DNA from: DATEAV01 sp964513155
GTDB taxonomy: Bacteria; Chloroflexota; Anaerolineae; Anaerolineales; E44-bin32
NCBI GenBank assembly: GCA_964513155.1
Contig: CAZEMA010000077.1
Span: 1 to 12,037 of the forward strand
Direction: 5' to 3'
Length of the DNA: 12,037 nucleotides
The notes beneath the pieces are model-generated. The model worked only from the letters and a program-made list of their open reading frames with translations, was not told the DNA's origin and ran no database searches. Positions 1-6,766 of this stretch are shown here, one piece after another. The first letter of the stretch is position 1; each line of letters opens with the position of its first letter. Position numbers and translations under genes: made by a program.

Positions 1-5
1 GGCCT

Positions 6-35
6 TTGACGGATTGCCGGTTCATGTGGTAAACT
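6..35 (+). promoter_or_regulatory. Probable sigma-70-type promoter of rpsB-tsf
   Basis: A TTGACG -35 box at 6-11 is followed, after an 18-base spacer, by TAAACT at 30-35. A TG dinucleotide at 27-28 gives an extended -10. The predicted transcription start is near base 42, which leaves a leader of about 150 nt before the rpsB start codon. This is read from consensus matching only; the -10 matches 4 of 6 positions. Confidence 0.5.
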
Positions 36-41
36 TCATCT

Positions 42-195
42 GCTCCCGCCAGGAGAGCATTCCTCGGCGGGAGATTTCTGCCCGATAGGGGCATATCTCA
101 CACGTCTCCGGACTTGGCTGGGCGTGCCGATGGGCCAATCGGCTCCAGCCAGGGAAGAAGGAGGCGGAGGCATAACGCACAGGAGGTTCGTATCC
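42..195 (+). promoter_or_regulatory. Structured 5' leader of rpsB
   Basis: Three stem-loops can be drawn in this untranslated stretch. The first pairs 43-50 with 66-73 (8 bp) and continues 51-54 with 61-64 past a bulged C. A small one pairs 80-83 with 89-92. The third pairs 115-121 with 145-151 (7 bp), then, across an asymmetric internal loop (GCGT against T), 126-131 with 138-143 (6 bp). Ribosomal protein S2 is known to repress its own mRNA through the leader in enterobacteria. A similar role here is inference, since this structure has not been matched to a known family. The first hairpin lacks a good U-tract, so a plain terminator is less likely. Confidence 0.4.
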
Positions 196-1077
196 ATGGC
201 CGTCATTAGCATGAAAGCCCTGCTCGAGACGGGCGTCCACTTCGGTCACCGAACCCGCAAGTGGAACCCGCGCATGAAGCCGTACATCTTCACTGAGCGC
301 AACGGCATCCACATCATCGATCTGCAGCAGACCCTCGATGCCCTGCAGAAGGGTTATGGCCTCGTCCGCGACTGCGTGGCCGGCGGCCAGGAAATCCTGT
401 TCGTCGGCACCAAGCGGCAGGCGCAGGAAACGATCGAGATCGAGGCGGTCCGCTGCGGCATGCCCTTTGTCAACAGTCGCTGGCTGGGCGGGACGCTGAC
501 CAACTGGCGCACGATCCGCAGCCGGATCGACGAGCTGGAGGCGTTGGAGCGCAGGCGTGAGGCAGGCGAGTTCGAGCAGCTGGTGAAGAAAGAAGCGTTG
601 TCCCTCACCAGGCAGATCGAGCGCCTGCAGCTTCGCCTGGGCGGCATCCGGGGGATGCGCTCCCTGCCGGGGATCGTCTTCGTCGTCGACGTCCGGCGCG
701 AGGAGACGGCGGTGCACGAATCCAACCTACTGGGAATCCCCGTTCTGGCGCTGGTCGACACGAATTGCGATCCAGGTGGTGTGGACTACGTCATCCCCTC
801 CAACGACGATGCCATCCGTGCCATCAAGCTCCTGACATCCAAGATCGCCGACGCGGTGCTGGAAGGCAAGGCGATGCGCAAGGATGAGGAAGCGGAGGCA
901 GCGGGTCAGGCGGAAGCCGAGCCGAAGGGCGAGGTCGTGATGACCGATGAGGAGCTTCTGGGCGAGGCCACCCTGGCCAAGCTGCAGACCGGCGAGTACG
1001 GCGAGACGGAGCATGTGGTGGGAGAGGCAGGCGAGGCCAAGGATGAGGCGGCGGGCCCGGTGGAGGCGGCCCAATGA
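196..1077 (+). CDS. rpsB: 30S ribosomal protein S2
   Basis: S2 sits at the head-body junction of the small ribosomal subunit and is needed for S1 binding and initiation in many bacteria. The 293-residue product starts MAVISMKALLETGVHFGHRT, the typical S2 N-terminus. Further family hallmarks are FVGTKRQAQ (residues 69-77), NSRWLGGTLTN (93-103), LPGIVFVVD (157-165) and GIPVLALVDTNCDP (180-193). The ATG at 196 is chosen because AGGAGG lies at 181-186, nine bases upstream; an in-frame ATG at 124 would add 24 residues with no S2 similarity. From about residue 225 the protein carries an acidic Glu/Ala-rich tail of roughly 70 residues, longer than the approximately 240-residue E. coli protein. It overlaps tsf by four bases, so the two are probably co-translated. 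Confidence 0.97.
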   Translation: MAVISMKALLETGVHFGHRTRKWNPRMKPYIFTERNGIHIIDLQQTLDALQKGYGLVRDCVAGGQEILFVGTKRQAQETIEIEAVRCGMPFVNSRWLGGTLTNWRTIRSRIDELEALERRREAGEFEQLVKKEALSLTRQIERLQLRLGGIRGMRSLPGIVFVVDVRREETAVHESNLLGIPVLALVDTNCDPGGVDYVIPSNDDAIRAIKLLTSKIADAVLEGKAMRKDEEAEAAGQAEAEPKGEVVMTDEELLGEATLAKLQTGEYGETEHVVGEAGEAKDEAAGPVEAAQ

Positions 1078-1676
1078 ACGTCCCGGCCGAGCAAGTTAAG
1101 CTCCTGCGCCAGGAGACCGGAGCCGGGGTCCTGGACTGCCGGAAGGCGTTGGAATCGAGCGGTGGGGACTTCGACAAAGCCGTGGCGCTCTTGCGCGCCA
1201 AGGGGCTGGCAGCTGCGGCCAAGCGGGCCGACCGTGAGACGCGCGAAGGCGTGCTCGATCTGTATAGCCACGGGGATGGCCGCGTGGGCGTCATGGTTGA
1301 GGTCAACTGCGAGACCGACTTCGTGGCCCGCACGCAGGAATTCCGGACCTTCGCCCACGAGATCGCCCTGCAGATTGCGGCCAACTCGCCTCGCTGGGTC
1401 GATGTCGCCGACGTCCCCGCTGAAGTGGTCGATCATGAGCGGCAGGAAGCCCGCAAGCGGGCCCTGGACGAAGGCAAGCCAGAGAAGATCGTCGACCGCA
1501 TCGTCGATGGCCGGCTGGAGAAGTTTCACGAGGAGTTCTGCTTGCTGCACCAGCCATACATCCGGGACGACAAGAAGAATGTCGGCCAATTGCTACAGGA
1601 GATGATCGCCACGACGGGCGAGAAGATCAGCATCCGGCGCTTCACGCGCTGGGCCGTCGGCGAGGAGGCCGAGTAG
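1074..1676 (+). CDS. tsf: Elongation factor Ts
   Basis: EF-Ts is the guanine-nucleotide exchange factor that recycles EF-Tu-GDP to EF-Tu-GTP. The N-terminal UBA-like module is plain (VKLLRQETGAGVLDCRKAL, residues 8-26), and the core-domain signature NCETDFVAR (78-86) includes the TDFV motif that contacts EF-Tu. At 200 residues it is much shorter than the approximately 280-residue E. coli protein and resembles the short type known from Thermus, with a single core subdomain and then a C-terminal segment. The start ATG overlaps the rpsB stop as ATGA. There is no strong Shine-Dalgarno at this start, consistent with translational coupling to rpsB. Confidence 0.97.
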   Translation: MNVPAEQVKLLRQETGAGVLDCRKALESSGGDFDKAVALLRAKGLAAAAKRADRETREGVLDLYSHGDGRVGVMVEVNCETDFVARTQEFRTFAHEIALQIAANSPRWVDVADVPAEVVDHERQEARKRALDEGKPEKIVDRIVDGRLEKFHEEFCLLHQPYIRDDKKNVGQLLQEMIATTGEKISIRRFTRWAVGEEAE

Positions 1677-1682
1677 AGGCCC

Positions 1683-1712
1683 GGGCCAACCCTGTGTTGG
1701 CCCGTGTTCTTG
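1683..1712 (+). terminator. Hairpin after tsf, possible intrinsic terminator or attenuator
   Basis: GGGCCAAC at 1683-1690 pairs perfectly with GTTGGCCC at 1696-1703 around a five-base loop. It is followed by GTGTTCTTG, a weak U-rich stretch. It begins seven bases after the tsf stop codon. The tail is imperfect, so partial termination or a 3' stabilising stem is also possible; no convincing promoter was found between it and pyrH. Confidence 0.5.
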
Positions 1713-1789
1713 ATGGCCAGTAGCGAGCTGGGGGATCGGCCGCCTGGCGGTTGGGGAGAAGCCGGCAACTTCCAGATGAGGGTATCGGG

Positions 1790-2506
1790 ATGAGTGAACC
1801 TGTCTATCGCCGCGTGCTGCTCAAGCTCGGCGGGGAAGCCCTGGCCGGGCCGCAGGGGTTCGGCATCGATCCTACGCGCGCCGAAGAAGTCGCTGCCAAG
1901 GTGCAACAAGTCCGAAGCTACGGCGTCCAGGTGGCGATCGTGATCGGGGCGGGCAACCTGTGGCGAGGCCGCGAGGGGATCGAGCATGGCATGGAACGCG
2001 CCACCGCCGACTACATGGGCATGCTCGGCACGGTGATGAATTCGCTGGCCTTGATGGAGGCGCTGGAACGAGTCGGCGTCGTCACCCGGGTCATGTCGGC
2101 GATCGAAATGCGGGCGGTGGCGGAGCCCTACATTCGGCGCCGGGCGATCCGCCATCTGGAGAAGGACCGCGTGGTGATCCTCGGTGGGGGAACCGGCAAC
2201 CCCTACTTCTCCACCGACACGGCGGCCGCGCTGCGGGCGATGGAGATCAACGCCGATGTCCTGATCAAAGCCACCAAGGTCGACGGGGTTTACGAGTCGG
2301 ATCCGCAGAAGGAGCCGAAGGCCAAGCGTTTTGACCGCCTGACCTATATCGAATTCCTCAACCTTCGCCTACAGATCATGGATAGCACTGCCATCTCGTT
2401 GTGCATGGACAACGAGTTGCCGATCACCGTCCTGGACATGTGGAAGCCGGATAATCTTGTCAAGGCGGTCCTTGGCCAGCCGGTCGGCACGGTCATCGCC
2501 GGCTAG
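1790..2506 (+). CDS. pyrH: Uridylate kinase (UMP kinase)
   Basis: PyrH phosphorylates UMP to UDP with ATP in the cytoplasm. It is the bacterial hexameric enzyme of the amino-acid-kinase fold. The 238-residue product shows the nucleotide-binding N-terminus LLKLGGEAL (residues 10-18), GAGNLWRG (53-60), DYMGMLGTVMNSLAL (74-88), GGGTGNPYFSTDTAA (132-146) and KATKVDGVY (160-168), all typical of the family. The ATG at 1790 has GAGGG at 1778-1782, seven bases upstream. A TTG at 1751 in the same frame is rejected as having no family-like extension. It lies 113 bases after tsf, beyond a hairpin. Its product feeds UTP for RNA and UDP-sugars for cell wall precursors. Confidence 0.97.
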   Translation: MSEPVYRRVLLKLGGEALAGPQGFGIDPTRAEEVAAKVQQVRSYGVQVAIVIGAGNLWRGREGIEHGMERATADYMGMLGTVMNSLALMEALERVGVVTRVMSAIEMRAVAEPYIRRRAIRHLEKDRVVILGGGTGNPYFSTDTAAALRAMEINADVLIKATKVDGVYESDPQKEPKAKRFDRLTYIEFLNLRLQIMDSTAISLCMDNELPITVLDMWKPDNLVKAVLGQPVGTVIAG

Positions 2507-2730
2507 GACGTACGCGCGGTTCCCGGCGGGGGCAACAGGCAACCGGGCCGGGTAGGATGCCTGGCCGGCCACCGGGCGCGATGGCGCAGCCTCCGATGGC
2601 TGTCCGCGGAATGACAGTCTGCGCACAGGGCGTCGCGGACCGAAATCCAGCGCTGGGCAGGAGGGCGGGCGAAGCGGAGCGCCGACCGCCCGCTGCCCAG
2701 CCAAAGCTGAAGACGTCATGCAAGCCCTCC
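2507..2730. other. Intergenic stretch between pyrH and frr with a long stem-loop
   Basis: No convincing gene is seen here. The main object is a 50-base stem-loop at 2652-2701. GCTGGGCAG (2652-2660) pairs with CTGCCCAGC (2693-2701), and after a small internal loop GGGCGG (2663-2668) pairs with CCGCCC (2686-2691). No U-tract follows, so it is not a standard intrinsic terminator. It could be an mRNA-stabilising stem, a Rho-related 3' end or a small structured RNA. Nearer pyrH, CCCGG at 2522-2526 can pair with CCGGG at 2542-2546, which is weaker. Confidence 0.4.
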
Positions 2731-2759
2731 TTCGCATTTTCCTGGTTTTGCGCTATCCT
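2731..2759 (+). promoter_or_regulatory. Probable promoter of frr-uppS-cdsA
   Basis: TTCGCA at 2731-2736 and TATCCT at 2754-2759 are separated by 17 bases, in a locally AT-richer patch about 50 bases before the frr start. Each box matches the consensus at four of six positions. It would let the frr group be expressed independently of pyrH. Confidence 0.4.
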
Positions 2760-2807
2760 TAACGACCTCGGGCCCGACGCTCAAGCCTCGATGGCAGGAG
2801 TGCCCCT

Positions 2808-3365
2808 ATGGTGAACGAAGCACTGGCCGATGGGGAGTCCCGGATGAAGGGGGCCGTCCGTTCGCTGGAAGACGACCTGGCTGGCATTCGTACGGGTCGG
2901 GCCTCTCCCGCGCTGGTCGAGCGCCTGCAGGTCGACTACTACGGCGTCCCGACATCGCTCATGCAGCTGGCGACGATCTCGGCCCCCGAACCCCGCCTGC
3001 TGACGATTCGTCCTTTCGATCCCGGGAGCCTGAAGAGTATCGAACGGGCGATCCAGGCCTCCGATCTCGGCCTGAACCCGGGCAACGACGGAAAGCTGAT
3101 CCGCCTGGTCATCCCGCCTCTGACAGAAGAGAGGCGGCGCGAGTTGGTGAAGGTGGTGCACCATCGGGCGGAGGAAGCCCGGGTGGCGGTGCGGAATGTG
3201 CGCCGTGACGTGCAGAACGACTTGCGCGAGTTTGAGCGCGAGAAAGTGATCTCCGAGGACGATCTTCATCGGGGAGAGACCGAGCTGCAGAAGATCACCG
3301 ACCGGATGATTGAGCAAGTCAACGAGATCAGTCAGCGGAAGGAGACCGAGGTCCTTGAGGTCTGA
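2808..3365 (+). CDS. frr: Ribosome recycling factor
   Basis: RRF, with EF-G, splits post-termination ribosomes into subunits. The 185-residue product has the family length. Its hallmarks are the long helix with IRTGRASPALVERLQVDYYG (residues 27-46), LTIRPFDP (65-72), SDLGLNPGNDGKLIRL (86-101), IPPLTEERRRELVK (103-116) and the C-terminal helix ending in an acidic ETEVLEV. AGGAG at 2796-2800 lies seven bases before the ATG. The last codons overlap the proposed uppS start, so frr and uppS are probably translationally coupled. Confidence 0.97.
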   Translation: MVNEALADGESRMKGAVRSLEDDLAGIRTGRASPALVERLQVDYYGVPTSLMQLATISAPEPRLLTIRPFDPGSLKSIERAIQASDLGLNPGNDGKLIRLVIPPLTEERRRELVKVVHHRAEEARVAVRNVRRDVQNDLREFEREKVISEDDLHRGETELQKITDRMIEQVNEISQRKETEVLEV

Positions 3366-4256
3366 ATCGGCGAGCCCTGCCGCACAGGCACAATCGAAGG
3401 AGCCCTCGCTGCCGGAGCAGATCCCGACGCATGTTGCCATTATCATGGATGGCAATGGGCGCTGGGCACAGGCGCGCGGCCTGCCGCGCATGGCCGGGCA
3501 CCGGGCGGGCACGGAGAACCTGCGCCGGGTGATCGAGGCTTGCGGCGAGTTTGGCATCAAGTATCTGACGATCTATGCCTTCTCGACCGAGAACTGGGGG
3601 CGGCCCGCGGAAGAGGTGCGCGGTCTGATGAGCATAGTGGAAGAGGTGATTGACCGGGAGCTCGCCGAGCTGGATCGCAAGGGCGTCCAACTTCGCCACA
3701 TTGGTGAGCTGAGCGGGATCAAGCCGTCATTGCAGGCGAAGGTGCGTCACGCCATCGAGCTCACCAAGAACAACCAGCGGCTGATCCTGAATGTCGCCTT
3801 CAACTACGGCGGCCGGGACGAGATCGTCCACGCCATCCGGGAGATGATCGCGGCCGGCGTGGATCCCCAGGATGTGAACGAGGAGCTCGTCCACCGCTAC
3901 CTGTACACCGCCGATTGCCCGGATCCCGACCTGATCATCCGCACTTCGGGAGAACTCCGGGTGAGCAACTTCCTGATCTGGCAGGGTGCCTACGCCGAGT
4001 GGTATGTCACCCCCACCTTCTGGCCCGACTTCGGCCGCGAAGAGCTCCTGNNNNNNNNNNNNNNNNNNNNNNNNNNNNNNNNNNNNNNNNNNNNNNNNNN
4101 NNNNNNNNNNNNNNNNNNNNNNNNNNNNNNNNNNNNNNNNNNNNNNNNNNCGAGTGGTATGTCACCCCCACCTTCTGGCCCGACTTCGGCCGCGAAGAGC
4201 TCCTGAAAGCGCTGAGAGAGTATGCCCAGCGCGAGCGACGGTTCGGCCGGATCTAG
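3355..4256 (+). CDS. uppS: Undecaprenyl diphosphate synthase (cis-prenyltransferase), split by an assembly gap
   Basis: UppS extends farnesyl diphosphate with isopentenyl diphosphate in cis to make the C55 lipid carrier for peptidoglycan and other surface polymers. The catalytic motif HVAIIMDGNGRWAQ (residues 26-39, Asp32), FSTENW (76-81), LNVAFNYGGRDEI (145-157) and IIRTSGELRVSNFLIWQ (194-210) are all present. The best start is TTG at 3355, with AAGGAG at 3339-3344; it overlaps frr by 11 bases. The frame reads intact to 4050, where 100 Ns begin. After the gap the same 55 bases (3996-4050) are repeated at 4151-4205 in another frame, followed by the C-terminal KALREYAQRERRFGRI. Removing one copy plus the Ns joins the frames into a 248-residue protein of normal length, so the break is an assembly artefact, not a pseudogene. 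Confidence 0.93.
3996..4050. repeat. Left copy of a 55-base duplication flanking the gap
   Basis: These 55 bases are identical to 4151-4205 and encode the UppS segment EWYVTPTFWPDFGREELL. The exact length and placement at contig ends point to overlapping contig termini joined by a scaffolder, not to a biological repeat. Confidence 0.95.
4051..4150. other. Assembly gap (100 Ns)
   Basis: A run of exactly 100 undetermined bases interrupts uppS. One hundred Ns is a common placeholder for a gap of unknown size. The identical 55-base flanks imply that the true distance is negative, meaning the contigs overlap and no sequence is missing. Confidence 0.97.
4151..4205. repeat. Right copy of a 55-base duplication flanking the gap
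   Basis: Perfect copy of 3996-4050. Collapsing 4051-4205 restores the uppS reading frame through to the stop at 4254-4256. Confidence 0.95.
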
Positions 4257-4275
4257 GACGCCCCTTTTTCTGGAC

Positions 4276-5091
4276 ATGCTGAAGGAACGGATCGCGGTAG
4301 CCCTTCTCCTTTTGCCGGTGCTGGTGTGGGTCATCGCCGACGGCGGTTGGCTCTATGCGGCGGCCGTGGCGCTGGTGCTGGCGCTGGCGGCAGCCGAATT
4401 CGGGTTGATGTTCCGGCGCCACGGCCTGCGGCCAGCCTTACCCCTCCTGCTCCTGGGTGTGGCGGCGCTGGCCCTCTCGCGCTTCGCCAGCGGTTTCAGT
4501 CATGGGCCGGCCATCCTGACCGGGCTGATCCTCCTGAGCATGCTCTGGCACCTGGTGGACTATGAACGCGGGGCGGAGCACTCTGGCACCGACTTCTCGG
4601 TCACGGTCGCCGGCATCCTGTATCTGGGCTGGATCGGCTCGTACTTGATTTCCCTCCGGCAGTTGCCCGACGGCGAGTGGTGGTTCCTGCTGGCGCTGCC
4701 CAGCATCTGGCTGGCAGACTCGGCGGCCTATCTGGTCGGCCGCAACTTCGGCCGGCACCGCCTCTCTCCTCGGCTGAGTCCCAAGAAGTCATGGGAGGGC
4801 TATATCGCCGGTGTGCTCGCGGGGGCACTCGCTGGCGCGGGGTTTTCCCTGCTCTGGCAGTTGGCGGCCAGTCCGTCTTCGGGCATCTCCGCGCAGAACG
4901 GCCTGATCCTTGGCACACTGGTGGGCGCGCTGGCGCCTCTTGGCGATCTGGGGGAGAGCATGTTCAAGCGCGAGATCGGGGTGAAGGACTCGGGCAATCT
5001 GCTCCCTGGCCACGGTGGGGCCTTCGATCGCTTGGACTCCTGGATCTGGGGCGGAGTCCTGGGCTTCTACATCGTCTCGTTTCTTGTGTAG
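4276..5091 (+). CDS. cdsA: Phosphatidate cytidylyltransferase (CDP-diglyceride synthase)
   Basis: CdsA makes CDP-diacylglycerol from phosphatidic acid and CTP in the inner membrane, the branch point for phospholipid head groups. The 271-residue product (from ATG 4276) is very hydrophobic, with around seven or eight membrane segments. The family signature spans residues 228-254: S228, KR at 230-231, KD at 237-238, HGG at 246-248 and D251-R-L-D254 are all in place. PKKSWEGYIAGV (169-180) is also typical. MLKERIAVALLLLPVLVW matches the usual CdsA N-terminus. No good ribosome site precedes 4276; an in-frame ATG at 4222, which overlaps uppS by 35 bases and has GAGAGAG just upstream, is the alternative and would add 18 residues. 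Translational coupling to uppS is likely either way. Confidence 0.95.
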   Translation: MLKERIAVALLLLPVLVWVIADGGWLYAAAVALVLALAAAEFGLMFRRHGLRPALPLLLLGVAALALSRFASGFSHGPAILTGLILLSMLWHLVDYERGAEHSGTDFSVTVAGILYLGWIGSYLISLRQLPDGEWWFLLALPSIWLADSAAYLVGRNFGRHRLSPRLSPKKSWEGYIAGVLAGALAGAGFSLLWQLAASPSSGISAQNGLILGTLVGALAPLGDLGESMFKREIGVKDSGNLLPGHGGAFDRLDSWIWGGVLGFYIVSFLV

Positions 5092-5282
5092 CGCACAATA
5101 GAAGAGAGGCGAGACAGTTGCCGGGGGCTGGCGCCCTGCCGGAGCAAGAGTCGATCGTGGAACGCGCCAGTATGAGCCTCTCGGCAGGACGAGCGAGATC
5201 CGTTCAGTCCCATAGCGTTGTGGCATGCGAGTGAGGGGGCATTCTTGGGGGTCAGCGACGGGTGATGCTGGCCGCGGGCCGC
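5092..5282. other. Intergenic stretch between cdsA and the rho promoter
   Basis: I see no gene with coding character here. A short GC stem (5125-5128 with 5133-5136) follows cdsA, but no U-tract marks an intrinsic terminator. The cdsA transcript may end by Rho or run into the rho leader. Confidence 0.4.
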
Positions 5283-5311
5283 TTGCGCTGGCTGGGTGCG
5301 CGTGCTATAAT
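5283..5311 (+). promoter_or_regulatory. Strong extended -10 promoter of rho
   Basis: A perfect TATAAT at 5306-5311 is preceded by TG at 5303-5304 (extended -10) and, with a 17-base spacer, by TTGCGC at 5283-5288. Transcription should start near 5318, giving a leader of about 165 nt before rho. Confidence 0.75.
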
Positions 5312-5317
5312 CCTGTT

Positions 5318-5483
5318 CGCTTGAACCGGTTGTCATAGGCCAACCGCCCCCTTTGTTTGGTCCAGACCAAGCTCTTGTCTTACCCTCGGACGCTAAGCAG
5401 CGGTTGCATGATTCCGTGAGTCCCTTTCTCCGGGCGCGAAGAGGCGCCGTCTCGAATCCTGAGTCCCCCAGGGGAGCATCTCC
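5318..5483 (+). promoter_or_regulatory. Long 5' leader of rho, possible autoregulatory region
   Basis: The untranslated leader contains small stem-loops: 5327-5332 with 5341-5346, 5357-5361 with 5366-5370, and 5433-5437 with 5444-5448. Between and beside them lies C- and pyrimidine-rich, G-poor sequence, notably 5340-5400. Such C-rich, weakly structured RNA is what Rho loads on, and E. coli rho is known to be attenuated in its own leader by Rho. A similar loop here is inference. Confidence 0.4.
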
Positions 5484-6764
5484 ATGAACATTATCCAGCT
5501 GGAAGCGATGACCCTTTCCGATTTGCGCGCCATGTCGAAGGATCTTGAGATCCAGGGCGCCAGTCGGCTCAAGAAAGAGGATCTGATTCTGCGCATCATG
5601 CAGACCGACGCCGAGCGGCGTGGTTTGGAGCTGCGCGGCGGGATCCTCGAGATCATGAGCGAGGGTATGGGCTTCCTGCGGGCGGATCACTACTTGCCCG
5701 GACCTAACGATATTTACGTCTCCCAGTCGCAGATCCGCCGCTTTGGCTTGCGTACGGGAGACATGGTCATCGGCCAGATCCGGCCGCCGAAAGAGTCGGA
5801 GAAGTACTTCGGCCTGCTTCGGGTGGAGTCGATCAATGGCCTCGACCCGGAAGAGGCCAAGTTCCGGCCGAAGTTTGAGGATCTGACTCCCATCTTCCCC
5901 CTCGAGCGCTTTGACCTGGAGACGGATCGCCACACGCTCTCGACGCGCCTGTTGAACCTGATCGCGCCCATTGGCAAAGGCCAACGCGGGCTGATCGTCT
6001 CGCCCCCCAAGGCGGGTAAGACGACGGTTCTCAAGGAAGTAGCCAACGCCATCTCCACCAAGTATCCCCAGGTTCACCTGATGGTGGCACTGATCGGCGA
6101 GCGGCCGGAAGAGGTCACCGACATGGACCGGTCGGTGGATGCCGAGGTGATTGCCTCCACCTTCGACGAGCCGGTGGCCTCGCACGTGCGGGCGGCGGAG
6201 ATGGCGCTGGAGCGAGCCAGGCGGCTGGTCGAATGTGGGCGCGACGTCGTGATCTTGATCGACTCCCTCACCCGCCTGGCCCGGGCCTACAACCTGCTGG
6301 TCACCCCCTCCGGGCGGACTCTTTCGGGCGGACTCGATCCCATGGCCCTCTATCCGCCGAAGCGGTTTTTCGGCGCGGCGCGCAACATCGAGGAGGGCGG
6401 CTCGCTGACCATCATCGCCACCTGCATCGTCGACACCGGCTCGCGCATGGACGATGTCGTTTACGAGGAGTTCAAGGGAACCGGCAACATGGAGCTGCAC
6501 CTCTCTCGCAAGCTGCAGGAGAGGCGCATCTTCCCCGCGTTCGACATCGACCGCTCCTCGACCCGGCGTGAAGAGCTTCTGCTGGGGCCGGATATCACCC
6601 CACGTGTCTGGCTCATCCGGCGGATGTTCTCGCACATGATCACCCCGCCACCCAACGGCGCCGGCATGGAACTCACCACCGCCACCGAGGCGATCCTCCA
6701 GCGGCTGGCCCGCTCGGAGAACAACGTTGAGTTCCTCGAGACCATCACGGAGGAGAGTCTCTAG
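5484..6764 (+). CDS. rho: Transcription termination factor Rho
   Basis: Rho is a hexameric RNA-dependent ATPase and helicase that ends transcription of untranslated RNA. The 426 residues cover all domains: N-terminal helix bundle (1-45), cold-shock-like RNA-binding fold with GMGFLR (61-66) and DIYVSQSQIRRF (76-87), then the RecA-type motor. The motor shows Walker A PPKAGKTT (174-181), GERPEEVTDM (205-214), Walker B VVILIDSLTRLARAYN (255-270), the Q-loop region PSGRTLSGGLD (275-285) and R-loop KGTGNMELHLSRK (331-343). AGGGGAG at 5470-5476 is seven bases before the ATG. Two positions differ from E. coli: Met62 replaces the RNA-stacking Phe62, and Gly205 replaces Asp210. Length is that of the compact family without a large N-terminal insertion. 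The next gene begins two bases after the stop. Confidence 0.98.
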   Translation: MNIIQLEAMTLSDLRAMSKDLEIQGASRLKKEDLILRIMQTDAERRGLELRGGILEIMSEGMGFLRADHYLPGPNDIYVSQSQIRRFGLRTGDMVIGQIRPPKESEKYFGLLRVESINGLDPEEAKFRPKFEDLTPIFPLERFDLETDRHTLSTRLLNLIAPIGKGQRGLIVSPPKAGKTTVLKEVANAISTKYPQVHLMVALIGERPEEVTDMDRSVDAEVIASTFDEPVASHVRAAEMALERARRLVECGRDVVILIDSLTRLARAYNLLVTPSGRTLSGGLDPMALYPPKRFFGAARNIEEGGSLTIIATCIVDTGSRMDDVVYEEFKGTGNMELHLSRKLQERRIFPAFDIDRSSTRREELLLGPDITPRVWLIRRMFSHMITPPPNGAGMELTTATEAILQRLARSENNVEFLETITEESL

Positions 6765-6766
6765 CC

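Noticed and set aside
124..195. In-frame 24-residue upstream extension of rpsB
   Set aside because: Not S2-like, overlaps the leader hairpin, and the consensus AGGAGG clearly serves the ATG at 196.
2557..2814. An 85-codon plus-strand open frame before frr
   Set aside because: Composition is low-complexity Pro/Ala/Arg, the long stem-loop and frr promoter lie within it, and no ribosome site or known motif is seen.
3996..4205. A biological 55-base direct repeat or insertion in uppS
   Set aside because: Exact copies abut a standard 100-N gap and collapsing them restores an intact essential protein, so an assembly artefact is the simpler explanation.
5067..6635. A 522-codon open frame on the minus strand opposite rho
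   Set aside because: It mirrors the codon bias of rho, has no recognisable motif, and lies opposite an unmistakable conserved gene in high-GC DNA.
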